This document shows, in pieces, positions 1-6,623 of a stretch of DNA of 9,677 bases. This DNA is from JAVVEZ01 sp032250895 (GTDB lineage: Bacteria; Pseudomonadota; Gammaproteobacteria; Pseudomonadales; Pseudohongiellaceae): NCBI GenBank assembly GCA_032250895.1, contig JAVVEZ010000108.1:1-9677 (forward strand). The letters are read 5' to 3'. Made by a program: the position numbers and the translations under genes. The notes beneath the pieces are model-generated. The model was not told the origin of the DNA. It saw nothing but the letters and a program-made list of their open reading frames with translations, and did not search any database. Within the stretch, counting starts at the first letter, position 1, and each line of letters opens with the position of its first letter.

Positions 1-1860
1 ATCATGGCCTCCACGGCCACCACGCTGGCAGCCTTTCTGCCGCTGCTGTTCTGGCCGGGCATCATGGGTCAGTTCATGAAATACCTGCCCATCACGCTGA
101 TGGTGACACTCGGCGCCTCGCTGCTGATGGCGTTGTTGTTCGTGCCCGCCGTGGGTTCCCTGCTCAGGAGTGGCAGTACATCTGTGGTGGGCGCAAACGC
201 AGGGGCCGGTGCCGATATCCTCGTGGACAGGGAGGATCCGATGGCCGCTTTGCGCAATCTGAATCCCTACACCAGGGCCTACATCGCATTCGTGCGGCGG
301 GCGCTCGGCCATCCCGGCAAAGTGCTGGGACTCGCTGTTGTGCTGCTGTCCGCCACCTACGGGCTGTACTCGGTCTATGGCCGTGGTCTTGAATTCTTTC
401 CGGCCATCGAGCCGGTTCAGGCCGTTCTCAACATCCATTCCCGTGGCGATTTTTCGGTGAACGAGCGCGATGCCCTGGTGCGGCAGGTGGAGGCGCGGGT
501 ACTGGACATGCCTGAACTGGAATCCGTGTATGCGCGCTCCAGCCTCAGAGTGGGGGGCGAAAATGACGAGGACATCATCGGGCAGATTCAACTGCGCTTC
601 GTGGACTGGAGCATCAGGCGCCCGGCCGAACGGATTCTGCAGGAGGTCCGCGAGCGCACGGCGGATCTGGCCGGTATCATCATCGAACCCCAGGCCCAGG
701 AATCGGGTTTGACCCAGGGCAAGCCGATTCAGATCGAATTGGCCTCCGCGCGTCCGGCACTGCTGGTGCCGGCCGTCGCGGCATTGCGCGCGGGTCTCGA
801 CCGGGTCGCTGGTCTGGTGGACATCACCGATACCCGGCCCATCCCCGGCATCGACTGGCGCATGGAAATCAACCGCACCGAGGCGGCGCGCTTTGGCACC
901 GATATCGCCACCATCGGCAGCGCCATTCAGTTGACCACCAATGGCATCATGCTGGGTGACTACCGGCCGGATGACGCGATAGAAGAAGTGGACATTCGGG
1001 TGCGCTTCCCGGAAGCACAGCGCCATCTTGGGCAACTCGAACGCCTGCGGGTCAATTCCAGCCAGGGCTATGTGCCGGTGGGCAATTTCCTGACCCGTGT
1101 CCCCGCTGCCCGGGTCGGCAATCTGCAGCGTACCGATGGTATCCGGACCATGAGCATCGGTGCCGATGTGGCCGAAGATGTGCTGGTGGATGACAAGGTA
1201 AAGGAAATACAGAGCCTGCTGGAGCGGGGTGAGGTCAACATCGACCCCGCCGTCACGGTCAATTTCAAGGGCGAGGACCAGGACCAGCGCGAAGCCGAGG
1301 AATTTTTGTCCAGGGCCTTCATGGCGGCGCTGTTCCTGATGGCCATCATCCTGGTCACGCAGTTCAACAGTTTCTATCAGGCCCTGTTGATTCTCACCGC
1401 CGTGGTTTTCTCCACGGTGGGCGTCCTGTTGGGGCTGCTGGTCACGGACCAGCCCTTCGGCATCGTCATGAGCGGCATCGGGGTGATTTCCCTGGCGGGC
1501 ATCGTGGTGAACAACAATATCGTGCTGATCGATACCTACAATCTGATCCGTGCCCAGGGTCTCGATGCCTTCAACGCCGCCCTGCTGACCTGCGCACAGC
1601 GGCTGCGGCCGGTCATGCTGACCACGATCACGACCATTCTGGGCCTGATGCCGATGGTGCTGGGCATGAATATCGACCTGATCGGGCGCAGCATCGAAAT
1701 CGGCGGCCCATCGACGCAATGGTGGACGCAACTGGCGACGGCGGTGGCCGGCGGGCTGACCTTTGCCACCCTGCTGACCCTGGTGCTGACCCCCTGCCTG
1801 CTGGTGCTGGGCGACAAGATCGGCATGGGGTTGAAGCAGGAGGAAATGGTGAGTAGTTGA
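1..1860 (+). CDS. RND-family efflux permease, C-terminal part (5' end outside window)
   Basis: Inner-membrane proton-driven drug or metabolite exporter of the RND superfamily, which normally works with a periplasmic adaptor and an outer-membrane channel. The reading frame is open from base 1, and the ATG at 4 is internal: the first residues (ASTATTLAAFLPLLFWPGI) match the TM5/TM6 region near residue 450 of the ~1040-residue family, so about 40% is missing upstream. Visible order, counted from the ATG at 4: TM6 at about 28-53, TM7 at about 105-125, the GLEFFPAIEP motif at 129-138 that opens the second periplasmic domain, that domain to about 435, then TM8-TM12 (about 438-603). TM10 carries AGIVVNNNIVLID (498-510), with Asn where AcrB has the proton-relay Lys; this is common in non-AcrB subfamilies. 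The TM4 relay aspartates would lie outside the window. Substrate cannot be predicted. It ends with TGA and shows no internal damage. Confidence 0.93.
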   Translation: MMASTATTLAAFLPLLFWPGIMGQFMKYLPITLMVTLGASLLMALLFVPAVGSLLRSGSTSVVGANAGAGADILVDREDPMAALRNLNPYTRAYIAFVRRALGHPGKVLGLAVVLLSATYGLYSVYGRGLEFFPAIEPVQAVLNIHSRGDFSVNERDALVRQVEARVLDMPELESVYARSSLRVGGENDEDIIGQIQLRFVDWSIRRPAERILQEVRERTADLAGIIIEPQAQESGLTQGKPIQIELASARPALLVPAVAALRAGLDRVAGLVDITDTRPIPGIDWRMEINRTEAARFGTDIATIGSAIQLTTNGIMLGDYRPDDAIEEVDIRVRFPEAQRHLGQLERLRVNSSQGYVPVGNFLTRVPAARVGNLQRTDGIRTMSIGADVAEDVLVDDKVKEIQSLLERGEVNIDPAVTVNFKGEDQDQREAEEFLSRAFMAALFLMAIILVTQFNSFYQALLILTAVVFSTVGVLLGLLVTDQPFGIVMSGIGVISLAGIVVNNNIVLIDTYNLIRAQGLDAFNAALLTCAQRLRPVMLTTITTILGLMPMVLGMNIDLIGRSIEIGGPSTQWWTQLATAVAGGLTFATLLTLVLTPCLLVLGDKIGMGLKQEEMVSS

Positions 1861-2074
1861 GGTTCAACAACAGCAGGGGATGTGAGACTGGGCCTCAGTG
1901 CAGGGCCGCCCCGGGGGAGCTCCGCTCGTTCGCTTGCGCTTCTCGCGGTCCATCCTAGAAAATGGCTTTGACCCGCTGGCGCTTCAGGCGTTCAAATCCG
2001 GCTCATCTGCGTTGCGCCCTGCTGGGAACAAATGGTATGAAACTGTCACCTCACCCTTTGCGGATAAATCACTT
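1861..2074. other. Intergenic stretch between RND gene and palindromic element
   Basis: No convincing gene. A 73-codon open frame (1898-2119) has no recognisable family, runs into the palindromic repeat and lacks a clear ribosome site. No hairpin followed by a T-run was found for terminating the RND transcript. GC-rich at the start, including a CCCCGGGG self-complementary octamer, and less so towards 2074. Confidence 0.5.
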
Positions 2075-2219
2075 GTACTACTGTGTTACAAGTCGCTGAA
2101 GGGCGCATTGCTGCGTTAAAACCGGGCTCAAAATGCTCATTTACTCCATGTAAACTGCGCTTTTTCGCCCGGTTTTGCCTTGCACTGCATCCCTTGATCG
2201 ATTTGTAACACAGTAGTAC
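2075..2219. repeat. 145-bp fold-back palindrome, MITE-like
   Basis: The two ends are a perfect 17-bp inverted repeat: GTACTACTGTGTTACAA at 2075-2091 and its reverse complement at 2203-2219. The symmetry continues inward: AAGGG faces CCCTT, AAAACCGGGC (2119-2128) faces GCCCGGTTTT (2167-2176), and TTTAC/GTAAA flank the exact centre at 2147. Ungapped, I count about 46 of 73 arm positions complementary, so a transcript or single strand would form one long, interrupted hairpin. There is no coding capacity. Terminal inverted repeats on a short non-coding body are the hallmark of a miniature inverted-repeat transposable element, but no target duplication is obvious and no second copy is in the window. 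Its right end lies about 3 nt from the left end of the IS. Confidence 0.75.
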
Positions 2220-2222
2220 TAA

Positions 2223-2240
2223 CCCGGAAATCTCACCGAT
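2223..2240. repeat. Left terminal inverted repeat of the IS (putative)
   Basis: CCCGGAAATCTCACCGAT. Its inner half, CTCACCGAT, is the exact reverse complement of ATCGGTGAG at 3546-3554. It abuts the 145-bp palindrome that ends at 2219. Confidence 0.55.
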
Positions 2241-2249
2241 ACAATTGAA

Positions 2250-2319
2250 ATAGGCCTCTATCTGGTGCATAAAGTAAGAGCCGACAAGCACTTACAGAGC
2301 ACAAGAGGAAGAGGCCTAT
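2250..2319 (+). promoter_or_regulatory. Inverted repeat sequestering the transposase ribosome site and start codon
   Basis: ATAGGCCTCT at 2250-2259 is the perfect 10-bp reverse complement of AGAGGCCTAT at 2310-2319. The second arm contains the end of the purine-rich ribosome site (AGAGGAAGAGG) and the first two bases of the transposase ATG at 2318. In a long transcript entering from outside, the two arms could pair across a 50-nt loop and hide the start. Several insertion sequences use this arrangement to stop read-through transcripts from producing transposase. A transcript starting inside the loop would escape. The repeat is seen; the function is inferred. Confidence 0.5.
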
Positions 2320-3405
2320 GGCTACACAGTGTAACTCCCCACAACTGGAATTTCACGCATTAGGTTGTCGAGACGTGGTGGGCCGTTTTGATGGTGGTCG
2401 CATCACTTCGGACGGCGGTGGCCTGCTGCTTCGCGAGGTGGATGCCCGCCTCGGCTTGATGTCCCGACTCAAGATCAGGGCTATCCCCTGGCCGGTTCGA
2501 GCACCCTCAACCGCCTTGAGTTGGGCACCCCCGGCTCGGCAGCCGCGGATCGCTACAAGAAGATCGCCGCCGATCCGCAGGCGCTGGACCGCTTGCTGGT
2601 AGACCTGTTCCTGGAATCGCATGAGCGGCCGCCACGGGAGATCTGGCTGGACCTGGATGCGACCGATGATCCACTGCATGGCGACCAGGAAGGACGCTTC
2701 TTTCATGGGTACTACGGCTGTTACTGCTATTTACCGTTGTATATCTTCTGTGGCGAACACGTGCTGTGTGCACGGCTACGTCCATCGAACGTCGATGGTG
2801 CGGCCGGCAGCGTTGAGGAACTGGAACGGATCGTGGGCCAGATCCGGGCCCGCTGGCCGAAGACGCGGATCATAATCCGCGGTGATTCGGGTTTCTGCCG
2901 GGATGCCATCATGAGCTGGTGCGAGGAAGAACCGGGTTGGCTACGTGCTGGGACTGGCCCGCAGCGAGCATGAAATCACCGGCAAGCCGGCCAGGCGGTT
3001 CCGCGACTTCCGCTACCGGACCCGAAACTCCTGGTCCTGTGAGCGCCGGGTGGTGGGCAAGGCCGAGTACCTGCCGAACAAAGAGAATCCACGCTTTGTG
3101 GTCACCAATCTGCCGCTCAGTCGCGGTGGCGCCAGGCACCTATATGAGGAGCTGTATTGCGTACGCGGCGACATGGAGAACCGCATCAAGGAGCAGCAAC
3201 TGGGGCTGTTCGCCGACCGTACGAGCACCGCCACGATGCGAGTCAATCAGCTGCGGCTGTACTTCTCCTCTTCGCCTACGTGCTGATGCACGGTTTGCGT
3301 CGGCTCGGTCTGGAAGGCACCCAGCACGCCAAGGTCCAGTGTACGACGATCCGACTGAAGCTGTTGAAGATCGGCAGCCCGGCTGCCGGACTTGGCATGA
3401 TCTGA
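2318..3405 (+). pseudogene. IS1380-family transposase, deleted and frameshifted
   Basis: DDE transposase remnant, recognisable by the family N-terminus (FDGGRITSDGGGLLLREVD), DLDATDDP with the first catalytic Asp, RGDSGFCRDAIMSWCEE with the second, and YCVRGDMENRIKEQQLG with the catalytic Glu. It is read in pieces. Frame 2 from the ATG at 2318 runs to about 2470 (51 residues, ending MSRL). The reading then jumps to frame 1 at DQGYPLAGSSTLNRLELG, skipping roughly 80 family residues, so there is an internal deletion near 2470. A one-base gain near 2930 moves it to frame 2 (VGYVLGLARSEHEI). A shift near 3268 returns it to frame 1 (FAYVLMHGLRRLGL), and it stops at 3405 within a C-terminus that has lost the usual family ending. 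A strong ribosome site precedes the start. The product would be inactive; the catalytic residues survive only across separate frames. Confidence 0.88.
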
Positions 3406-3545
3406 GGACGTGAATACGCCAAAATCGCGGCCTGCAGAGTCCTGCGGGCAAGCTGGACGGCGTTCCCATCAGCAGCGTGCGCTACGATCGCCGGACTGGC
3501 GATTCCAATTGTCGTGGAACACGCAAAAATGGACCCATCATAAAA

Positions 3546-3563
3546 ATCGGTGAGCGAAGCTGG
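3546..3563. repeat. Right terminal inverted repeat of the IS (putative)
   Basis: ATCGGTGAGCGAAGCTGG pairs with the left end at 2223-2240. The inner nine bases are exact and the outer nine are degenerate (three match). It lies 140 bp past the transposase stop, longer than usual, consistent with erosion of the gene's 3' end. Confidence 0.45.
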
Positions 3564-3598
3564 ATAGACGAAGAAGGTTCGTTGCCTGACTGATACGT

Positions 3599-3643
3599 CA
3601 CGGCAGCTTGAAAGTGGCGCTTGCGGGTTCGCCAGCTACCGTG
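3599..3643. terminator. Hairpin downstream of the PAF-acetylhydrolase-like gene (possible terminator)
   Basis: Outer arms CACGGCAGC (3599-3607) and GCTACCGTG (3635-3643) pair at 8 of 9 positions. Inner arms TGGCG (3615-3619) and CGCCA (3630-3634) pair perfectly around a 10-nt loop, leaving a 7-nt bulge on one side. It begins 8 nt beyond the minus-strand stop at 3651. No T-run follows on the minus strand, so it is not a classic intrinsic terminator; it may instead protect the 3' end of the mRNA or be a palindromic repeat. Confidence 0.35.
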
Positions 3644-3650
3644 GCTGAAC

Positions 3651-4883
3651 CTATGGGCTCCCCTCTTCCGGCTTTCGGGACAACACCAGTCCATTGACAC
3701 CTGCTTCACCCGAAAGCAGGGGGGCAGAAGCTTTCCCCATCAGGTACTTATCAAAAAATTCCAACACAAGCTGATTGACGATCGATTGCGCATGCTCAAT
3801 ATCAGGCACGGTCTCTGGAGGTTCCACAATGCGATAGGCATCGATGAAACTAATATGGTCCGTATCCTCTATGACCGCTCTGAACCAGTCAGCATCGGTT
3901 TTGCCCAGCATTTGCCACAAACCTCTGTTCATTTCGGCCATTGACTGCTGAGCCCCTGGTACAACAGGTCCACGAACCATTCCACCACTTTGCTGACTTT
4001 GAATAAGAAGCAACGGACTTGGGGAGCCAAGCCGTTCAACAGACCTGCCCATCAATTCTCCGTCCATATTTACTACTGCTTTGATCCGCTCATCGTCTCT
4101 GGATGCCTGGAGTGAAGTAGCGCCACCAATCGACCATCCGAATGCGCCAACCCTGGTGAAATCCAGCCTCTGATAGAAACGGCTTTGAGGGTCGGAATTC
4201 AGTCTTTCCAACTGATCAAGTGCGAAACTCACATCCAATACAAGAGTGTTGAACGACTCTTGCACTTCCGCGCTTTCTCTTCGCCACTCAGTCACTTCAT
4301 AGGCATTCATTCGCTCCCTGTCTTCACGTGTAAGCCCTGTACTCTGAACATCCACTTTGAATTCACTGCCATCAGGAAATCTGGCAAGCCCGTCGTAGCC
4401 AGCATGGCCAATACTGACAACCACATATCCATTACTCGCCATAAACTCAGTCTGATAGGTTGCACTGAATACCTGCGCTCCCGCGCCATGGTTGTATATC
4501 AGCACCGGAAAGGTATCAGTACCATCCGGCAAATCAGCATTGCGTTGTGAAAGTGTAGGATTGTCTGCCAATGCTATATGCATCCACTCCTGGTATAAGT
4601 CGTTAGTACTGGCATAGATTGCCACTTCCTTGCCTGGCTCATGCCTGGCCGGATACCACATTTGTACCATCATGCGACGACTATCATCTGGATTGGATGT
4701 TCCCAGCTCACCGCGACTCGTATCTTCCCACATTGTTTCTGTAGTGCCGGTAAGGAAAGGACCTCGGTTTTCACCAAGCCAATAACCATCGGCATATTCC
4801 TGAGCATTCAGGGCAGCATGTCCAGTGAGAAATACCATGTGAAAGACAGCATTAAAAAAAGATGTTCGTCTGATTGTTCTCAT
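3651..4883 (-). CDS. Secreted alpha/beta hydrolase, platelet-activating-factor acetylhydrolase-like
   Basis: Predicted serine esterase or lipase of the PAF-acetylhydrolase type II-like family, which cleaves short or oxidised acyl chains from phospholipids; the actual substrate is unknown. With the ATG at 4883 the protein has 410 residues. It starts with a basic, hydrophobic export signal ending near ALNAQ (residues 24-28). The oxyanion region is YNHGAG (130-135), the nucleophile elbow GWSIGG has Ser251, the acid is probably Asp274 in NMDGE, and the base is His343 in DTDHISF, in the right order for a catalytic triad. I chose 4883 because AGAGGAA sits 7 nt upstream; the longer frame from 4904 would need TTG and spoils the signal peptide. 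No gene shares its strand within 290 bp upstream. A BlaI-type operator lies 53 nt upstream, suggesting control by the repressor encoded at 7886. It is full length and undamaged despite the nearby IS. Confidence 0.85.
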   Translation of the reverse strand: MRTIRRTSFFNAVFHMVFLTGHAALNAQEYADGYWLGENRGPFLTGTTETMWEDTSRGELGTSNPDDSRRMMVQMWYPARHEPGKEVAIYASTNDLYQEWMHIALADNPTLSQRNADLPDGTDTFPVLIYNHGAGAQVFSATYQTEFMASNGYVVVSIGHAGYDGLARFPDGSEFKVDVQSTGLTREDRERMNAYEVTEWRRESAEVQESFNTLVLDVSFALDQLERLNSDPQSRFYQRLDFTRVGAFGWSIGGATSLQASRDDERIKAVVNMDGELMGRSVERLGSPSPLLLIQSQQSGGMVRGPVVPGAQQSMAEMNRGLWQMLGKTDADWFRAVIEDTDHISFIDAYRIVEPPETVPDIEHAQSIVNQLVLEFFDKYLMGKASAPLLSGEAGVNGLVLSRKPEEGSP

Positions 4884-4890
4884 ACCCAGG

Positions 4891-4897
4891 TTCCTCT
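4891..4897 (-). promoter_or_regulatory. Ribosome binding site that sets the hydrolase start at 4883
   Basis: On the minus strand AGAGGAA is followed by 7 nt (CCTGGGT) and then ATG. The alternative start at 4904 (TTG) lies upstream of this site and has no comparable sequence before it. Confidence 0.75.
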
Positions 4898-4935
4898 TTA
4901 CCAAAATACAGTCGAGACATTTTTATCTATATATA

Positions 4936-4957
4936 TACAAATGTAAATACATATATA
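4936..4957. promoter_or_regulatory. Predicted BlaI/MecI-type operator upstream of the PAF-acetylhydrolase-like gene
   Basis: TACAAATGTA (4936-4945) is a perfect TACA-NN-TGTA dyad, the core recognised by BlaI/MecI repressors in staphylococci and bacilli. A second, weaker dyad TACATATATA (4948-4957) begins 12 bp later, about one helical turn. The arrangement recurs in the promoter of the blaI-like gene (ACAAATGTA then TACATAGATA, 7835-7853). The site lies 53-74 nt before the hydrolase ATG in very AT-rich DNA, where a minus-strand promoter would be expected (TTTACA overlaps the site), so binding would block transcription. The exact -35/-10 pair could not be fixed. Confidence 0.65.
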
Positions 4958-5177
4958 AAAGTGTTTCTATTGAAGGCAGCTGTCGTTCATACCCCTTGCG
5001 GATGCTGAACCAGGGGGTCCTGTGGTGTGGGTGCAACGAACTGGGTCAAGGGCATTGATTTAAGGGGACACTGATCATCCTGATGAACAGATGGTGGGCA
5101 TCCTGAACAGTTGCTGACCAGTTTCGGGATCTGTGCACTGCACGTATTTGGGGGTGCCCATCCTTCCTTGCCTCTCG
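4958..5177. other. Intergenic region between hydrolase promoter and the small membrane protein gene
   Basis: Part of a 294-bp gap. No gene is supported; the open frames starting at 5111 and 5133 on the plus strand run antisense into the membrane-protein gene and match nothing I recognise. The gap must hold any terminator for the sigma-factor transcript, but no strong hairpin with a T-run was seen. Confidence 0.4.
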
Positions 5178-5537
5178 CTACATTGGCAACTTTCGCCTGT
5201 CACGCCAGTCCCAACAGTGCAAAATCGTCACAATTATCAGAACTGTCAAAAAAAGTGGCGAATTCAATTCGCTCAAGTGGGGCAGTCCATAAAGCAGCCC
5301 TCCTGTTACCAGGGCCAGGAACAATAACGCTGATATATAGAGTTCGCATGCGCGCTCTGGTACAGCCTCAATACGCTTGGCCAGTTTCAAGGCGAAATCG
5401 ACTTCCAGTGATGGCAAGGGTGCACTGCGTACTGCTGTGGCAATGATCCGGTCGCTCTCATCCTGCTGCATCACGGCGGCAGTCTCCTGGTCAGGATTGG
5501 TCTGGGAAAATGGTTGCGAACTACTGTCATCGTGCAT
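5178..5537 (-). CDS. Small two-helix membrane protein paired with the ECF sigma factor (possible anti-sigma)
   Basis: 119 residues, not a family I recognise. The first 60 residues are hydrophilic and acidic (SDRIIATAVRSAPLPSLEVD at 28-47), followed by two hydrophobic segments at about 66-84 and 93-108 and a basic tail (WRDRRKLP). It starts 10 nt after the sigma-factor stop, and the AGGA of its ribosome site overlaps that stop codon, so the two are almost certainly co-transcribed and translationally coupled. Membrane proteins encoded directly after ECF sigma genes are often anti-sigma factors that bind sigma through a cytoplasmic N-terminal domain. The zinc-binding HxxxCxxC signature of the commonest anti-sigma class is absent, and the soluble part is short. 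The role is therefore inferred from position alone. Confidence 0.7.
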   Translation of the reverse strand: MHDDSSSQPFSQTNPDQETAAVMQQDESDRIIATAVRSAPLPSLEVDFALKLAKRIEAVPERACELYISALLFLALVTGGLLYGLPHLSELNSPLFLTVLIIVTILHCWDWRDRRKLPM

Positions 5538-5547
5538 AGGTCTTGTC

Positions 5548-6120
5548 CTACTGGGTATCCAGTATTTGGGTAAAAGCCTGCCGCAAGCGTATGCGCGCCC
5601 GGAATAAATGGCTTTTTACAGTACCTGCTGGCAAGGCCGTGATCTCTGCAATACTTCTGATACTCGTTTCATCAAGATAGTACAGCGTAATTATTGTGCG
5701 CTGCAGTGGTGGTAGTGATGCTATGGCCTTGTGCAGTTGAGCCACACTTTCTTCATCAACAAGGGATTCATGCAAACACACAGGATCTGGTTGGTCATGT
5801 ATCAGTTCATCAATATCACCTTCGAATGCATGGGCTTCCAGCATCGGGATGCGTTTTTTTCGTAACCAGGCCGCCCCTATGGAAAACGCAATACTGCCTA
5901 TCCAGGTGGCCAGGCTGCTTTCACCACGAAACTGATGCAACTTGCCATGCACCCGCAAAAATACCTCCTGGCATAGATCGCGCACGTCCTCCGGGTTGTC
6001 GACCAGGCGTCCCACAATGTGGAGTACCAGTGGCTGATACCGCAATATCAGCCGCTCGAAGGCTTTGTCCTTGCCTGTTCTCACTTCGTTCAACAACGAT
6101 AGTTCATCGCTCATGGACAT
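5548..6120 (-). CDS. ECF (sigma-70 family group IV) RNA polymerase sigma factor
   Basis: Directs RNA polymerase to a stress or envelope regulon. With the ATG at 6120 the protein has 190 residues, typical for ECF sigmas. Region 2 spans about residues 22-88 (ERLILRYQPLVLHIVGRLVD, then DLCQEVFLRVHGKL and the promoter-melting stretch SSLATWIGSIAFS). Region 4 spans about 131-184 (LPPLQRTIITLYYLDETS, then the helix-turn-helix SIAEITALPAGTVKSHLFRA). A poorly conserved linker lies between them, and there is no region 1 or 3. The open frame extends to 6306, but those extra 62 residues match no sigma domain and would overlap the divergent gene at 6239. Ribosome sites for the ATGs at 6120 and 6114 are both weak, so either could be used. 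It is followed closely by the small membrane protein gene. It probably controls itself or the divergent operon through the 118-bp shared upstream region. Confidence 0.9.
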   Translation of the reverse strand: MSMSDELSLLNEVRTGKDKAFERLILRYQPLVLHIVGRLVDNPEDVRDLCQEVFLRVHGKLHQFRGESSLATWIGSIAFSIGAAWLRKKRIPMLEAHAFEGDIDELIHDQPDPVCLHESLVDEESVAQLHKAIASLPPLQRTIITLYYLDETSIRSIAEITALPAGTVKSHLFRARIRLRQAFTQILDTQ

Positions 6121-6132
6121 ATTGGATGCTGT

Positions 6133-6179
6133 CAACCGGGTTTCGGTTGCACGGAATCTGGAAAAAATATCTGCAACCG
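6133..6179. promoter_or_regulatory. Repeated CAACCG sites in the divergent promoter region
   Basis: The 118-bp gap between the divergent ATGs at 6120 and 6239 holds a perfect 8-bp inverted repeat, CGGTTGCA (6144-6151) and TGCAACCG (6172-6179), separated by 20 bp, plus a third CAACCG at 6133-6138. An A-rich tract (GGAAAAAATAT, 6160-6170) sits between the arms. Three copies of a six-base motif in so short a region suggest a binding site for a regulator of both transcripts. No cognate protein can be named. Confidence 0.4.
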
Positions 6180-6238
6180 CAAGTGTTCTGCACGCATCTA
6201 ACGCCACAAATGCCCAGAAAGTAAGTGAGGAAGCAACA

Positions 6239-6568
6239 ATGGATTTCGATTCTTTGGGACCTATAGTTCTAATTGTATGTGTATCCCTGACAATAAAATT
6301 TGTCATGGACGCCTACGTGCGGCGTCGAATTGTTGAGGCCAACGCTTCCGCAGAAATGGTTAAAGCCATGCTGACCGCCGATGAGAAAGCGCGTCAATTA
6401 TCTACGCTCAAGTGGGGATTGACGCTCACCGGGCTTGGTCTGGCGTTCGGCTTGATCAGTGCCCTTGGATTGGATGCCGAAAGTCCGGCCGCACTCGGTT
6501 TGCTGACAGGGGCAGCCGGAAGCGGCTTGTTGATTTATCACTTCATCACCAGCAACAAGGAATCCTGA
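6239..6568 (+). CDS. Small three-helix membrane protein (DUF6249-like)
   Basis: 109 residues with hydrophobic segments at about 6-24, 57-77 and 84-102. Between the first and second lies a basic, helical cytoplasmic stretch (DAYVRRRIVEANASAEMVKA). The layout, a first helix, a charged linker, then LKWGLTLTGLGLAFGL and a final helix pair, resembles the DUF6249 family of uncharacterised inner-membrane proteins often found near ECF sigma genes; this assignment is from memory and tentative. The start at 6239 is set by GAGGAA (6227-6232); the longer frame to 6065 would run back over the sigma gene. It is divergent from the sigma factor and ends 1 nt before an ATG at 6570, so it is probably co-transcribed with the serine hydrolase. 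Confidence 0.75.
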   Translation: MDFDSLGPIVLIVCVSLTIKFVMDAYVRRRIVEANASAEMVKAMLTADEKARQLSTLKWGLTLTGLGLAFGLISALGLDAESPAALGLLTGAAGSGLLIYHFITSNKES

Positions 6569-6623
6569 AATGTTCATGCCAACGAGTTCACCTGATGTAT
6601 TGCTGCCCAAAAACAGGAATTTC

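Larger units (their letters stand above)
2223..3563 (+). mobile_element. Degenerate IS1380-family insertion sequence
   Basis: The element is defined by a transposase remnant of the IS1380 family bounded by imperfect inverted repeats (2223-2240 and 3546-3563, 12 of 18 matching). It is about 1.34 kb; intact relatives are about 1.6-1.7 kb, and the shortfall fits the internal deletion in the transposase. The exact ends are inferred from the repeat match, not from a target-site duplication, which I could not find. It is almost certainly unable to move by itself. It sits between the RND gene and the hydrolase gene without visibly interrupting either. Confidence 0.8.

Noticed and set aside
1898..2291. 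Small open frames on both strands in the RND-IS gap
   Set aside because: They cross the palindrome and the IS end, have no recognisable domain or ribosome site, and are explained by chance.
4884..4904. Longer start for the PAF-acetylhydrolase-like gene
   Set aside because: It would need a TTG codon, has no ribosome site and precedes the strong AGAGGAA site that serves the ATG at 4883.
5059..5075. Sequence TTTAAGGGGACACTGATC resembling motifs near REP-associated transposases
   Set aside because: A single short resemblance with no transposase or partner repeat nearby.
6065..6238. Upstream extension of the small membrane protein
   Set aside because: It runs antisense through the sigma gene start; the ATG at 6239 has a clear GAGGAA site and begins directly before the first membrane helix.
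6121..6306. 62-residue N-terminal extension of the ECF sigma factor
   Set aside because: It contains no sigma domain, would overlap the divergent gene at 6239 and would make the protein longer than usual for the family.
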